This document shows, piece after piece, positions 1-9,519 of a stretch of DNA of 64,000 nt. Under the pieces are notes generated by a model, which saw only the letters and a program-made list of their open reading frames with translations, was not told the origin of the DNA and did not search any database. Source of the stretch: Delphinus delphis (taxonomy: Eukaryota; Chordata; Mammalia; Artiodactyla; Delphinidae); assembly GCF_949987515.2 (NCBI RefSeq), contig NC_082696.1, positions 33,212,431-33,276,430 of the forward strand. The letters run 5' to 3'. The position numbers and the translations under genes are program-made. Position 1 is the first letter of the stretch. Each line of letters starts with the position of its first letter.

Positions 1-222
1 AATCTGCATATTGCCTTGGGTCATATGGTCATTTTAATAATACTTATTCTTCCAATCCAAGAACATGGTATATCTTTCCATCTGTTTGTGTTGTCTTCAA
101 TTTCTTTCATCAGTGTCTTATACTTTTCAGAGTACAAGTCTTTTGCCTCCTTAGGTAGGTTTATTCCTAGGTTTTTATTCTTTTTGATGAAATGATAAAT
201 GGGATTGTTTCCTTCATTTCTC
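1..222 (-). mobile_element. Inverted 5' part of a rearranged L1 (ORF2 segment)
   Basis: Read on the minus strand this matches the RT-to-C-terminal part of L1 ORF2; the same text (ccaatccaagaacatggtat, then ttaggtaggtttattcctag) recurs in the minus-strand L1 near 47041-47162. At about 222 it switches abruptly to plus-strand L1 sequence. A minus-strand 5' piece joined to a plus-strand 3' piece is the classic twin-priming inversion. The left end lies outside the window, so its TSD cannot be checked. Confidence 0.8.
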
Positions 223-392
223 TACCATATGACCCAGTAAACCCACCACTGGGTATATATCCCCAAAAAAACAAAAACACTAATTCAAAAAGATACATAC
301 ACCCCAATGTTCACAGCATCATTATTTACAGTTGCCAAGATATGGAAGCAACCTAAGTGTCCATCAAGAGAAGAATGGATAAAGAAGATGCA

Positions 393-439
<47 letters not shown>
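393..439. repeat. (TG)n(TA)n microsatellite inside the L1
   Basis: A run of TG followed by a run of TA replaces the short TATATATACAATGGAATA of related L1 copies (compare 16099-16115). It has expanded within the ORF2 C-terminal region and is likely polymorphic. Confidence 0.9.
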
Positions 440-444
<5 letters not shown>

Positions 445-723
445 AAATACTACTCAGCCATAAAAAAGAAAAAAATTTGCCATTTGCAGCAACATGGATG
501 GACTTGGAGGGCATTATGCTAAGTGAAATATGTCATACAGAGAAAGACAAATACTGTATAATATCACTTACACGTGGAATCTAAAAAATACAACAAACTA
601 GTGAATATAACAAAAAATGAAGCATACTCACAGATAAAGAGAACAAAATCGTGGTTCCCAGTTTGGGGTGGGGAGAAGGGGCAGTGGGAGGCACAAACTA
701 CTGGATATAAAATAGGCTACAAG

Positions 724-917
724 CAGCTGCACAGCACAGGGAGATCAGCTCCATGCTTTGTGACCACCTAAAGGGATGGGATAGGGAGGGTGGGAAGGAG
801 ACGCAAGAGGGAGGGGATATGGGAATATATATATAGATATAGCTGATTCACTTTGTTATACAGCAGAAACTAACTCAACATTGTAAAGCAATTATACTCG
901 AACAGAGATGTTAAAAA
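724..917 (+). mobile_element. Nested, strongly 5'-truncated L1 3'UTR tail
   Basis: This matches the last ~195 bp of the young L1 at 16430-16631: the GGGAGATCAGCTC segment, the G-rich tract, AGCAATTATACTCSAA and a short A tail. The 15-bp string AAAATAGGCTACAAG flanks it at 709-723 and 918-932, and the older L1 3'UTR resumes directly after. A nested insertion is the simplest reading. A recombination between related 3'UTRs is the alternative. Confidence 0.6.
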
Positions 918-1060
918 AAAATAGGCTACAAGGACGTATTGTACAACACAGAGGATAATAGCCAACATTTTCTAATAACTGTAAATGGAAAGTAACCTTT
1001 AAAAATTGTATAAAAATTTTAAAAGATATACCAAACTCCAAAAAAAAATAATGCTGTTTT

Positions 1061-2984
1061 CCCATTAAAAAAATAGACTAAAAGTAATTTTACCACTTTT
1101 TATAGGCTGTGGAAATTGATGTCTATCTTGTACTTATGAAGATAAAGAAAGTTTTTAAACTGGGAAGTAACATGATCAGATGTCTGTTTTTGATAAACAA
1201 TTCTATCAGTGTGGAGGGTTGATTAGAAGAGATGAGTAAGGAAAGTGGAATCGAATGACGACCCTAATAGAAAGCAATGTGTTCTTCATTCATTCATTCT
1301 TGTAACAAATCTTTATAAAGTGCCTCCTATGAGCTAGAAACTAGACATTGTGACTACTACAGAAAACATGCTAGACAAGGCCCTACTATCATAGCACTTA
1401 CATTCCAATGAAGAAACAAATAATTAGTAAAAAGTTTTAAATGTCATTACAATTTGTTATAACACTATGAAGGAAATAAACAGGGTGATATAACTGTAAC
1501 TGTAAAGTGAAGACTCTTTAAAGAGGGTGTCAGGCGAGCCTCTCTGAGGATGTGACACTTAAGCTGAGACTTGACAGAGCACAGGACTCTGATGAATGCA
1601 GGGTCAGTAGGGAGAAGAGAAAATATTTTGGAGATGTTTGAGCAAGTGCATTAACAAGACATGCTAACCAACCGGATATGGGGATTTAAGGATCATTCTA
1701 AAGTTTCAGGTTGGAGCAACTGGCTGTCTGGCAGTGTTAATACTGAGATAGGAAATACAGGAAGACTGCCAGGTGTGAGTTAGAAATGTTGAGGTAACTA
1801 CCATTGGAGATATCCAGTTGGTTATTTTTAGTTCTTCTATCACATTTCATAGTCATCCCATGAACAGACCACACATTCAAGGGAATATATTTCTCTATGA
1901 AGTTGAGGAGTGGGTGTGAAGGGAATAATTAGAAGCCATAGCTTAGTCTAGAAACAAATGTAAGGGTACAAAATAATTTAGAATAAACATTTGCACTAAA
2001 TGTTCTACTAGAAAACAAACTCTGAAGGAAACATATTTCTGCTAATGTTTTATTGGGAAGTACAATCCCAGGGAAGCATGAACACTGGGAAAATGGAGTA
2101 GAGCAGGGGATGAGATAGAACAAAATAAGGCAGAGTGTTATGGACCAGGACACAGCTTTATACAAACTGATGGCTGGGTCATGCGAGACATTGTCAGGGA
2201 GATCACACAAAGCCACTCTGCCTTTAAAAAGAGGAAGAAGAAAGAATTTATCCACTCACTCCCATCCCCCTTCAGTCAAAGTTCATCTTTCAGGAATTAG
2301 CCCCTCAGACTTCCAAGCAGCACATGTGTGGTGCTTAGTGAAATGGAGAGCTGCTGCCCATGTCTTGAAAACCAGTGGCAACATGGAACATAGAAACAGG
2401 AAGCAAGACGGGTTATACCCAGACTTTAAAGGGGGAACAGGAGAGGCAGGCACAGGGGCAGCGCTAGTCTAAAGCAAAAGCAGCTGCCGTAGCAGCAATC
2501 TGGCTCCAGGCCTGTGGGACACAGCAAGCCGCTACTCTAAGTAGAAAGCAAGGCAAAGTGCCCAAGTCAGGGGTTGAGTATAGACTGAAGCCAATGCACA
2601 GTGGAAGACGGTGAGGGACAGAGGAAGAGGTAGACAAAGTGGTAAGCGACAGGTAGGTGGTGATGGGGCCAGATCATTTTAGCCTTTTTAAGGACATTGG
2701 TTTCACTCTGAGTGAAAAGGGCAGCTATTGCTATATTGCTTTTTAAAAAGATGTCTCTGGTTGTTTTGTTGAAAGTAGCCTGTCATGAGCAAGTGTATGC
2801 ATAAGACGATGACTTAGCTGGCTATTGCAGAAATCCAGAACTTGTGAAGGTGGCTTGAACCAGAGGAGTAGCTGGGGTGGAGAGAAGTGACAGATTTGGG
2901 ACATATTTTAAAGGTACAGCCCACAGGATTTCTTTGCTTCACACTTTTCACAACATCAAATTTCCAGTGGATTAAGAAGCTAGC
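1061..2984. other. Old, unassigned repeat-like DNA, no gene
   Basis: Around 1275-1800 the text follows an old mammal-wide repeat pattern (TTCATTCATTC, then CTCCTATGAGC, then GCACTTACATTCCAATG, then a tract reading 'TCTCTGAGGATGTGACACTTAAGC'-like). Similar material recurs at 2650-2890 and at 37566-38040. I cannot name the family with confidence. Open frames here (for example 2140-2472) show no recognisable domain or codon signal. Confidence 0.4.
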
Positions 2985-3640
2985 TTTTAAAACTGTTAAA
3001 AATAAAATCATAAAAGCATTAGAAGGAAATACAGTCAAAGGGAAGACAACATTCTAAAATTCAAAATTTATAAATAGTATCAACATTAAAATAAATAAAA
3101 TGAACAGATAAACAACAGACAAGTAGAAAATATGTGTAATGTATAAGAGATTAGAGTTTAGTACCTAGAATATATAAAATACCTTTATAAGTTCAACAAG
3201 AAAAAGGCAAATTGAAAAGTGGGCAAAGAATATACGGAGGATTTTCACAGAAAGTAAAACGTGAATAGCAATACACAAACAAAAAAGCACTCATCCTTGT
3301 TAGTAGGAAAACACAGCTTAAAACAGTTGTCAACCATTAGGTTGGCAAAAATAAGTCAAAACTTTCAAAGGTCGGACAAAACATGATAATGGGGTGCTCA
3401 TATACTGTCCAGGGAAGTGAAATAAATTGATCACAAAATTTAAAGGTCAATTTTACCCAGTGCTGGTGAAAATAATAGGAAAGTAGACTTCCTCATACTC
3501 TGTGGTCAGAAATTCTTATTATGCTTTTGAGGAACAATTTGACAGAATCCACACATTTGAAACATACATTGCCTTTGACCCAATTATTCCTCTTGCAGAA
3601 ACATATATTTCATAAACACAGTCTGTTTTTACCTCAGCCC
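2985..3640 (+). mobile_element. Ancient L1 fragment (ORF2 C-terminal region), heavily decayed
   Basis: Weak but collinear similarity to the L1 ORF2 3' region: an AAAAATAAAATCATAAAAGC start, a stretch about cells listing AGTGGGCAAAGAATAT, then a GTGCTGGTGAAAATAAT and TTTGACCCAATTATTCCTCT equivalent of the usual 'gaccc agcaatcccact' text. No open frame survives. Confidence 0.55.
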
Positions 3641-3846
3641 ATGTTTCTCTAATTTGAATTACTCATATTTGATTCATAAGTAAGGGAGTAGATGCAAAAA
3701 ACACAGATGCTATGTAGATTTATACATTATTTTTTCCAGGCAAAGGAATCAGAGAAAGCAAAAGTAAAAATACAACCTTAAGCAGAAAAGGAAAAAGCCC
3801 AGAGCTGGGCTGATGATACAGTAGAATCAGGACTCCATTTGGCTTT

Positions 3847-4050
3847 TTTTTTTTTTTTGCGGTACGCGGGCCTCTCACTGTTGTGGCTCCTCCCGTTGTG
3901 GAGCACAGGCTTCCGGACGCGCAGGTTCAGCGGCCATGGCTCACGGGCCCAGCCGCTCCGCGGCATGTGGGATCCTCCCGGACCGGGGCACGAACCCATG
4001 TCCCCTGCATCGGCAGGCGGACTCCCAACCACTGCGCCACCAGGGAAGCC
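3847..4050 (-). mobile_element. CHR-1 SINE (tRNA-derived, cetacean)
   Basis: On the minus strand it starts GGGGCTTCCCTGGTGGCGCA, carries the pol III B-box-like GGTTCGTGCCCCGGTCC, and ends in GTGAGAGGCCCGCGTACCGC plus poly(A), seen here as poly(T) at 3847-3858. The 12-bp TSD CCATTTGGCTTT flanks it at 3835-3846 and 4051-4062. Mobilised in trans by L1. Confidence 0.95.
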
Positions 4051-4062
4051 CCATTTGGCTTT

Positions 4063-4484
4063 ATTTTTAAAAATTAAAAATCGGTGCCTGAGCCCAGGCC
4101 TCTCTCATGATTGCTCACCCTCAGCCTTATGCCGCTTTCATCTTTAAGGGCAATTTGTATTGCCACCTTCATGGCATCCACCCAGTTTATGGCTACACTT
4201 AATCTGTACACCTTCAGCACCACCAGCCCTACTCTTATCAGCATTTTAAGTTAGTAATTTTGTACATTTTTAGTATCCACTGTGACAGCCCCCCTGGCAC
4301 ACAAAGCTCTCTTGCCCTGACTGTCCACATGATCTTCCTAAGTATCAATTTGGTTTTGTGGTGCTCTAGTTTCAAATGTGCATAGGTATTGAGTAGTCTG
4401 CCACAACTCTATTTCATGTTCTGGTATTTTAATTGCACTATTTTGAAGAACATGAGGTTTTTAGGAGCTCATACATAGCTGCAG
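4063..4484. other. No recognisable feature
   Basis: Non-repetitive DNA by eye; no coding signal or RNA gene seen. Confidence 0.4.
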
Positions 4485-4770
4485 GAAGAAAGCCTATACT
4501 TGCACAAGTGAGCAACTAAATATGGGTACACGGATGATCACTGCAGGAGTGACTGCAATGGTACACAATTGGAAACCTAACGTCTATTCATTGAGCACTG
4601 GTTAGATAAATTACGATGTCTTTTCTATAGAATTCCATGCATTTATCAAAACAAGGCATGGAAATTTTACCAAGATATATTGTTTAAAAAGTCTCTAAGC
4701 AATATGTATTTTTACATTAAAATCAGGAATAGAAAAGTATCTACTTGTACCAAATTGTTCTCAGGGTTAC
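4485..4770 (+). mobile_element. Ancient L1 fragment near the 3' end of ORF2
   Basis: The order 'ATGATCACTGCAGGAGTGAC', 'CACAATTGGAAACCTAACGT', 'GTTAGATAAATTACGATG' and 'ACCAAGATATATTGTTTAAA' matches the usual ancient L1/HAL1-type text (instance of 'gcagcatt...ggaaacaacctaaatgtcc...ggttaaataaattatgg...caagatatattgttaa'). It is probably the continuation of the 2985-3640 element. Non-coding. Confidence 0.55.
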
Positions 4771-6459
4771 ATATAAGGATGCAAGTGTTATTAATGGAGA
4801 ATTTTCAAGTTTTAGTAAATATGTTTCTGTATGATTTAAAGCTTTTTAAAACAATATGCATATATTCACAGATCATCTTTGTAGTGATCGTAAATAACCT
4901 ACTTTAAATTCAAACACTAAAAATCTACAAGAAAATGTTCAGCTCTTAGGAGAGATGAGGATAGAAATGAAAACAGATTAAAAAAGACAAATAACCTTTA
5001 TTAGTAAATTTCATATGTTTATTTTCTCAAAAATTATAAATAAAATGAAAATATAAACACAAACATGAAAAATACACACAAAAGATATAACTGATATAAG
5101 TCAATATCTTCATTAACTTAGGAGCACATCAAAAAATATGTGTTTTTCTGAAAATATAGATGCCCTTCTCCACCCCCAGAAATTCCAATTCAATCTGGCA
5201 AAGAGGAAGGAAAGCTGGATAAAATAACATGGTATTGTAAAGTTGTTAATCCGTAGATGTAAGTAAAGTGTAGGAGTGGTTAAAAGAGGGATAGATGGTC
5301 AGGGTTTGAAGAACAGCAATTTTTTTCCTTGCCTGAATTCAGAATCAATTAAAAGTTAAACGAAGAAGTCAGGCAGAGGAGTAATGGAAAATCAGTATAA
5401 CATGATAGTACTGTTGGAGAATGTAGCTTAAATGTGTGGCCACAGGTCCTTAAGCCCCAACCCCAAAGTTAGTCAGATACTTATCCACCTACTGACAGTC
5501 AACTTTGGGGACCTACAAACACTCCCATGGAGCCCACCCAGATAAAACTGTGTTATGGGGCTGAGAACCTGAGCAGGCAGGTAAACACCAAAAGCAGAAA
5601 GCCTAGGCTTCACATACCCAATTCCCACTCTGTAGTTATCAACCAGATAGTTCTGTCCTCCTCCCATGGAGAAGATAGAGTGAGGAGACTGAGAGGCAGG
5701 AATGTCAATCCTCACGGAGAACAAGAAGGCAAGTAAAAGGAAGGCCCATCCCTTCTTACAGAGACTAGAAGAGAAAGTAGAGATTTAAATGTGTAATTAG
5801 GGGACATCTACCACAGAAGAGATGAAAAGTTTCAAAGAATAATTCTCATGGCTATTAATGTAAATTATAAAGCATACTATAAAACAGTTTCTACTATTTT
5901 AGAGGAAATTTGCTCCTTTCAGGGTTTTTTATGTAACTTATGCTGCAGATAAACTTAAAACCCTTATATGAAACATAAAATGCATCATTAACCTTGACTT
6001 AGAATTTTAAAAATATAGAATGATCCCTGAATCAGCATTCTTCTGAGGAGAAAAAATAGTGTTGAAATTTATATTTTAATGTCAAATAATGTTCTTTAGG
6101 ATTAAATGTCCCACCAGCCTATTTTGCCTCACATTGTATCACAGTTTGAGAGCAAAATATTTCCATGATCTATATGAAGGCAAAAATTATAAAAAAGGAA
6201 TATATAAAGAATGACAAAGTACTTGTAGGTTTATTATAACTAGTGTAGTATTACAGAAAATTTCCACTGAAAGAACACTTACATCAAAAGAGGTATTCAG
6301 AAAGAAAATGATTTGACAGACTCTTAATTTTCAGTTAGTGAGCAAAATGCCCTTACAAAATTCAAACACCCTGTTCTTGTCAGGACACATAGTCTCAGAA
6401 CACTCTTAACCAGAGTAATTTGGGAATGGCTAGAGGTGATATTCAGGATTATAGGTCAA
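4771..6459. other. Unassigned AT-rich DNA; one imperfect hairpin
   Basis: No gene or repeat family recognised. A hairpin with a 10-bp perfect stem (CCCCAAAGTT/AACTTTGGGG) lies at 5461-5510 and is listed under findings. Open frames at 5473-5736 overlap on both strands and show no domain. Confidence 0.4.
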
Positions 6460-6553
6460 TTTTAACTTTCTTACTTCTTTTTTTTTTTTAAACGTCTTTA
6501 TTAGAGTATAATTGCTTTACAATGTTGTGTTAGTTTTAACTTTCTTACTTCTT
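6460..6553 (-). mobile_element. Minimal L1 insertion (54 bp) with 20-bp TSDs
   Basis: TTTTAACTTTCTTACTTCTT occurs perfectly at 6460-6479 and 6534-6553. Between them, 6480-6533 is poly(T) followed by the reverse complement of the last ~40 bp of the L1 3'UTR (GTATAATTGCTTTACAATGT, compare 45097-45116). This is an L1 insertion truncated almost at once after priming. Confidence 0.93.
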
Positions 6554-8034
6554 ATTTGATCTTTTCTATTTCTTCCCACACTAGAGAAATAACCAACTTA
6601 CAAATAAAAGTCTTCTCTCCTTACATATTTTTGATGCAAACCTACAGGGCTTTGTCAAGACCTCTTTCAGTTGTATTTGTGACAAGTGCTGCAAAAGATA
6701 CTGACCCTACCCATGGGGGGATTACACCTCCCCACTGTGTTGAACTCAGGCTTGCTGTGTAACTTGCTTTAGCCAGTGAAACGGGAAATGTGATATTTGT
6801 CATTCTGTGCTTCACTATGCTTCTCCCCCACTCTCTCATGAGGACTAGCAATGCTCCAAATAAGCCAGGACCATCACCTGGGTTTTAAAGTGACATGTAG
6901 TGTAAGTGAGATATAAACATTTGCTGTTATAAGACCCTGACAGTTGGGAATTGCTGTTGACTGCATTAGAGCATACCTATCCCTAGGTACTAAGAATCAT
7001 CCAAGAGAATGGAGGAAAAAAGCCTTCAGTATACTTGCCTCTTCTGGATTAAAAATAAATAAAAATCACTCATTTGTAAATTCATCTTTAAGTCCTTGAA
7101 CTGACTGATTAAAACAGAAAAATGATCACTTGGTCTAGTAATCTATAGACTTAATCCCTTACCATCTTTATTTCTGTAAAAGCTGGTAACTTCTTATTAA
7201 ATATAGAAGTTTATTTTAGTCCTGACTTTTACAAAAACTGTCATCTGATAACTGATCTGGAATGAAAATAAAAGAATTAAATTAAATTAAAAGAAAACAA
7301 AATAATACCAACTTTTTCCCGTTAGGAGAAAAATGCATTATTCTCTAATTTCTGAATCAAACAAACTTCTATTTATTTTTACTGTGAATAAGCATAGTTT
7401 AAATTAATAAGAGAAAAAATAATGATGGTGCTTTTAGAAAATTATGTAATTTTCAAATGAAAAACAGTAATCTTAACACTTTCTTGGACAAAGAAGATTA
7501 TGCTACTAAAGAGAGCTTGATACTTTCAATAAAAAAAATTATTGAAGAGAGTCTCTACCACCTTTACTTGAATAGTACCTCTGTTGCAAGAGAAAAGAAT
7601 TGATTCATAAGGAGAATAGTTGCTTCCTACTAATTTTAATCTTTTTACAGCTTTGCCTCTCATGGGATAAACATGAGGACTATGTGGCTTTATAATCAAA
7701 TCTGAATCTAACCATTCCCTTGCCAGCAGCCGATGAGGTGCAAACACAAATTAAACTAGATTGAGGATTACATTGCTTAGCTGTTTGAAATTTTATATTA
7801 CTTGCAAAGCACACAAAGAGTAGCAGATGGGCAGTACTGAGCAAAACTTTCTTTCTGGATATTGCCCATCTGTTTTCCTTCTTTGCATTTCTACTTCAAA
7901 CTATTCTAGATGTCCTAATTTTCCTGTCTTTCTTTCTCTCTTTTTTCATGATTTCATAAATTAGTTACTTGAATTTTCAGTGGTCAAACGAGTAACATAG
8001 AGTTGATGATTTCAACATAAGCAATAATAATAAT
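6554..8034. other. Unassigned DNA with a possible decayed LTR
   Basis: 6735-6990 (from TGTGTTGAACTCAGGCTTGC, then AACTTGCTTTAGCCAGTGAA) resembles the internal text of an old MaLR-type LTR, but I could not fix its ends. The rest, including the AT-rich stretch 7000-7500, shows nothing I can name. Confidence 0.3.
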
Positions 8035-8225
8035 TACTAATTTATATGTGTTCTTACTAGATTCCAGTCAGTCTGCTAAAGCTTTTAAATGTCTTAACAT
8101 TTTGCCATAACCACTAAGTAGATACACCTATTATCTCCATTTTACAGATGAGGAAATTGAAGAATAAGAAGTTCAAGACAATTTTCCGGTTCACAGTGCT
8201 AGGAAATGGTAGAATAGGGACTTAA
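8035..8225 (-). repeat. MIR SINE fragment
   Basis: The string CCATTTTACAGATGAGGAAA and the flanking 'CTTACTAGATTCCAGTCA...TCACAGTGCTAGGAAATGGTAGAATAGGG' order are the reverse complement of the MIR consensus core and tRNA-related end. Old and degenerate. Confidence 0.75.
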
Positions 8226-9500
8226 TGCTGTTTTAAAATATCAAGCCTTGCAAGAAATAAAAAAAAATTTTTTGCTCTAAAGTTAAATGTACTATCTATT
8301 ATTAACATTTAAATTTTGTATTTATAATCAAACTTAAAATACATTTTATTTAATTTCTCTCAAATTCTTCAAAGAATATAAACAAAATATTTCAAACAAT
8401 TATTTCAAATAATTGGTAGGATGTTATAAGTGGTGAGATTTTAAGTACCAAGCCATTGAATTTCAGATTTGGAATGGACACAAAACATCATCTTATCTAG
8501 CGCTTCTCAAAAGTCTTTGTGCAATGGAATCCTTTCTTTAAATAAAATATGAGATGAAAATTGAACATAGAGAACAAGTGAAGTTAATCTAATATATAGA
8601 ACCAGATCAAAGTACCTGAATACAATTGGGAGTGGGGAAGAAGGAGTTGCCATGGGAAGGAAGAGGGAAGAGACTTGGAGCCCTGCCGCCTCAACAGTTC
8701 TCTGTCCTTGTCCCTCTTTTCCCCTTGCACTGGTCCCCAGCACTCCATTTTGGACCTCTAGTGCATCATGTATTCCTGAATAAAACTAACAAAACTCTCT
8801 AATGATGATAACTGCCTAATGAGTAGATAATGTTTATTTTACAGGTCTCAGTTTAACTAGAACTCAACTAACAAAAAAATCTCAAAATGTAACCACTTAC
8901 CTTTATCCACTGCCTCCATCCTCAGAAGCCAATCTGTGACACCAAAGGAATCTCCAGAAAAGCCTTCAAGTTTTTCAAGGGATCTATGTATTTAGAAATG
9001 GAAAAAAGAAGGACCTGTAGAAAGCAGAACAGCTTTGGTGAACCAACCTTGGGAGCAAATATATAGGCAGAGCAGCCTACCAACATGGTGTTTCAACCAC
9101 CCGAATTGAATGCCTTCTCACTTTCTGCATGCAAATACAGTGCTATAAATATTACTGTAAATTAATTTTTTAAAAGTAGATAATTTTGGAACAAGGATCC
9201 CTTTAGATCATGTAGTAAGGTTGGGTCAGCGCTACACTTCAATAACTAGGTTAGCAACTCAAGTTTAGTCAAGGAAGTAAAAGTACAAAAGGATCAATAA
9301 GCAAGATGAGAAAATCTGTTTTGGTTTGGTTTGGTTTGGTTTTTAAGACCTAAAGACAGGAAAAGGCTTTTCTTGCTTCTACTGCATTTCATGGCTGTTT
9401 TTTCACAGGGCCTAAAACCTACATCTTACTATCATAATGTATCTATAGTCTAATGGCTCTAAGTTGGCCTTTGTGGGCTGGCCTAGTAACTAACATGATT
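8226..9500. other. No gene seen; simple repeat near 9318
   Basis: Unassigned DNA. The minus-strand frame at 8507-8743 has no recognisable domain. A TTTGG simple repeat lies at 9318-9344. Confidence 0.4.
9318..9344. repeat. (TTTGG)n simple repeat
   Basis: About five tandem TTTGG units. Confidence 0.9.
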
Positions 9501-9519
9501 AAGAATACAATATGTTTTT
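9501..9519. repeat. 5' target-site duplication of the full-length L1
   Basis: AAGAATACAATATGTTTTT; its partner is AAGAATACAATATATTTTT at 16756-16774 (18 of 19 identical). The partner lies beyond the SINE-derived segment 16632-16755, so the L1 and that segment were inserted together. Confidence 0.9.

Larger units (their letters stand above)
223..1040 (+). mobile_element. L1 3' end (ORF2 C-terminus and 3'UTR), direct part of the twin-primed element
   Basis: Positions 307-522 encode a decayed L1 ORF2 C-terminus with the recognisable segments [15 protein letters not shown] and YYSAIKK, interrupted by a microsatellite. The 3'UTR follows. It begins as an older L1 type, is broken by a nested younger L1 tail at 724-917, and resumes at 918 (ggctacaaggacgtattgta) to about 1040. 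Non-coding relic. Confidence 0.8.

Noticed and set aside
2140..2472. 110-codon frame
   Set aside because: Overlaps an equally long minus-strand frame and lies in old repeat-like DNA; no domain.
3847..4050. tRNA genes at the heads of the SINEs (A-box TGGCGCAGTGG, B-box GGTTCGTGCCC)
   Set aside because: All copies continue into the same SINE body and poly(A) and have TSDs. They are tRNA-derived SINEs, not tRNA genes.
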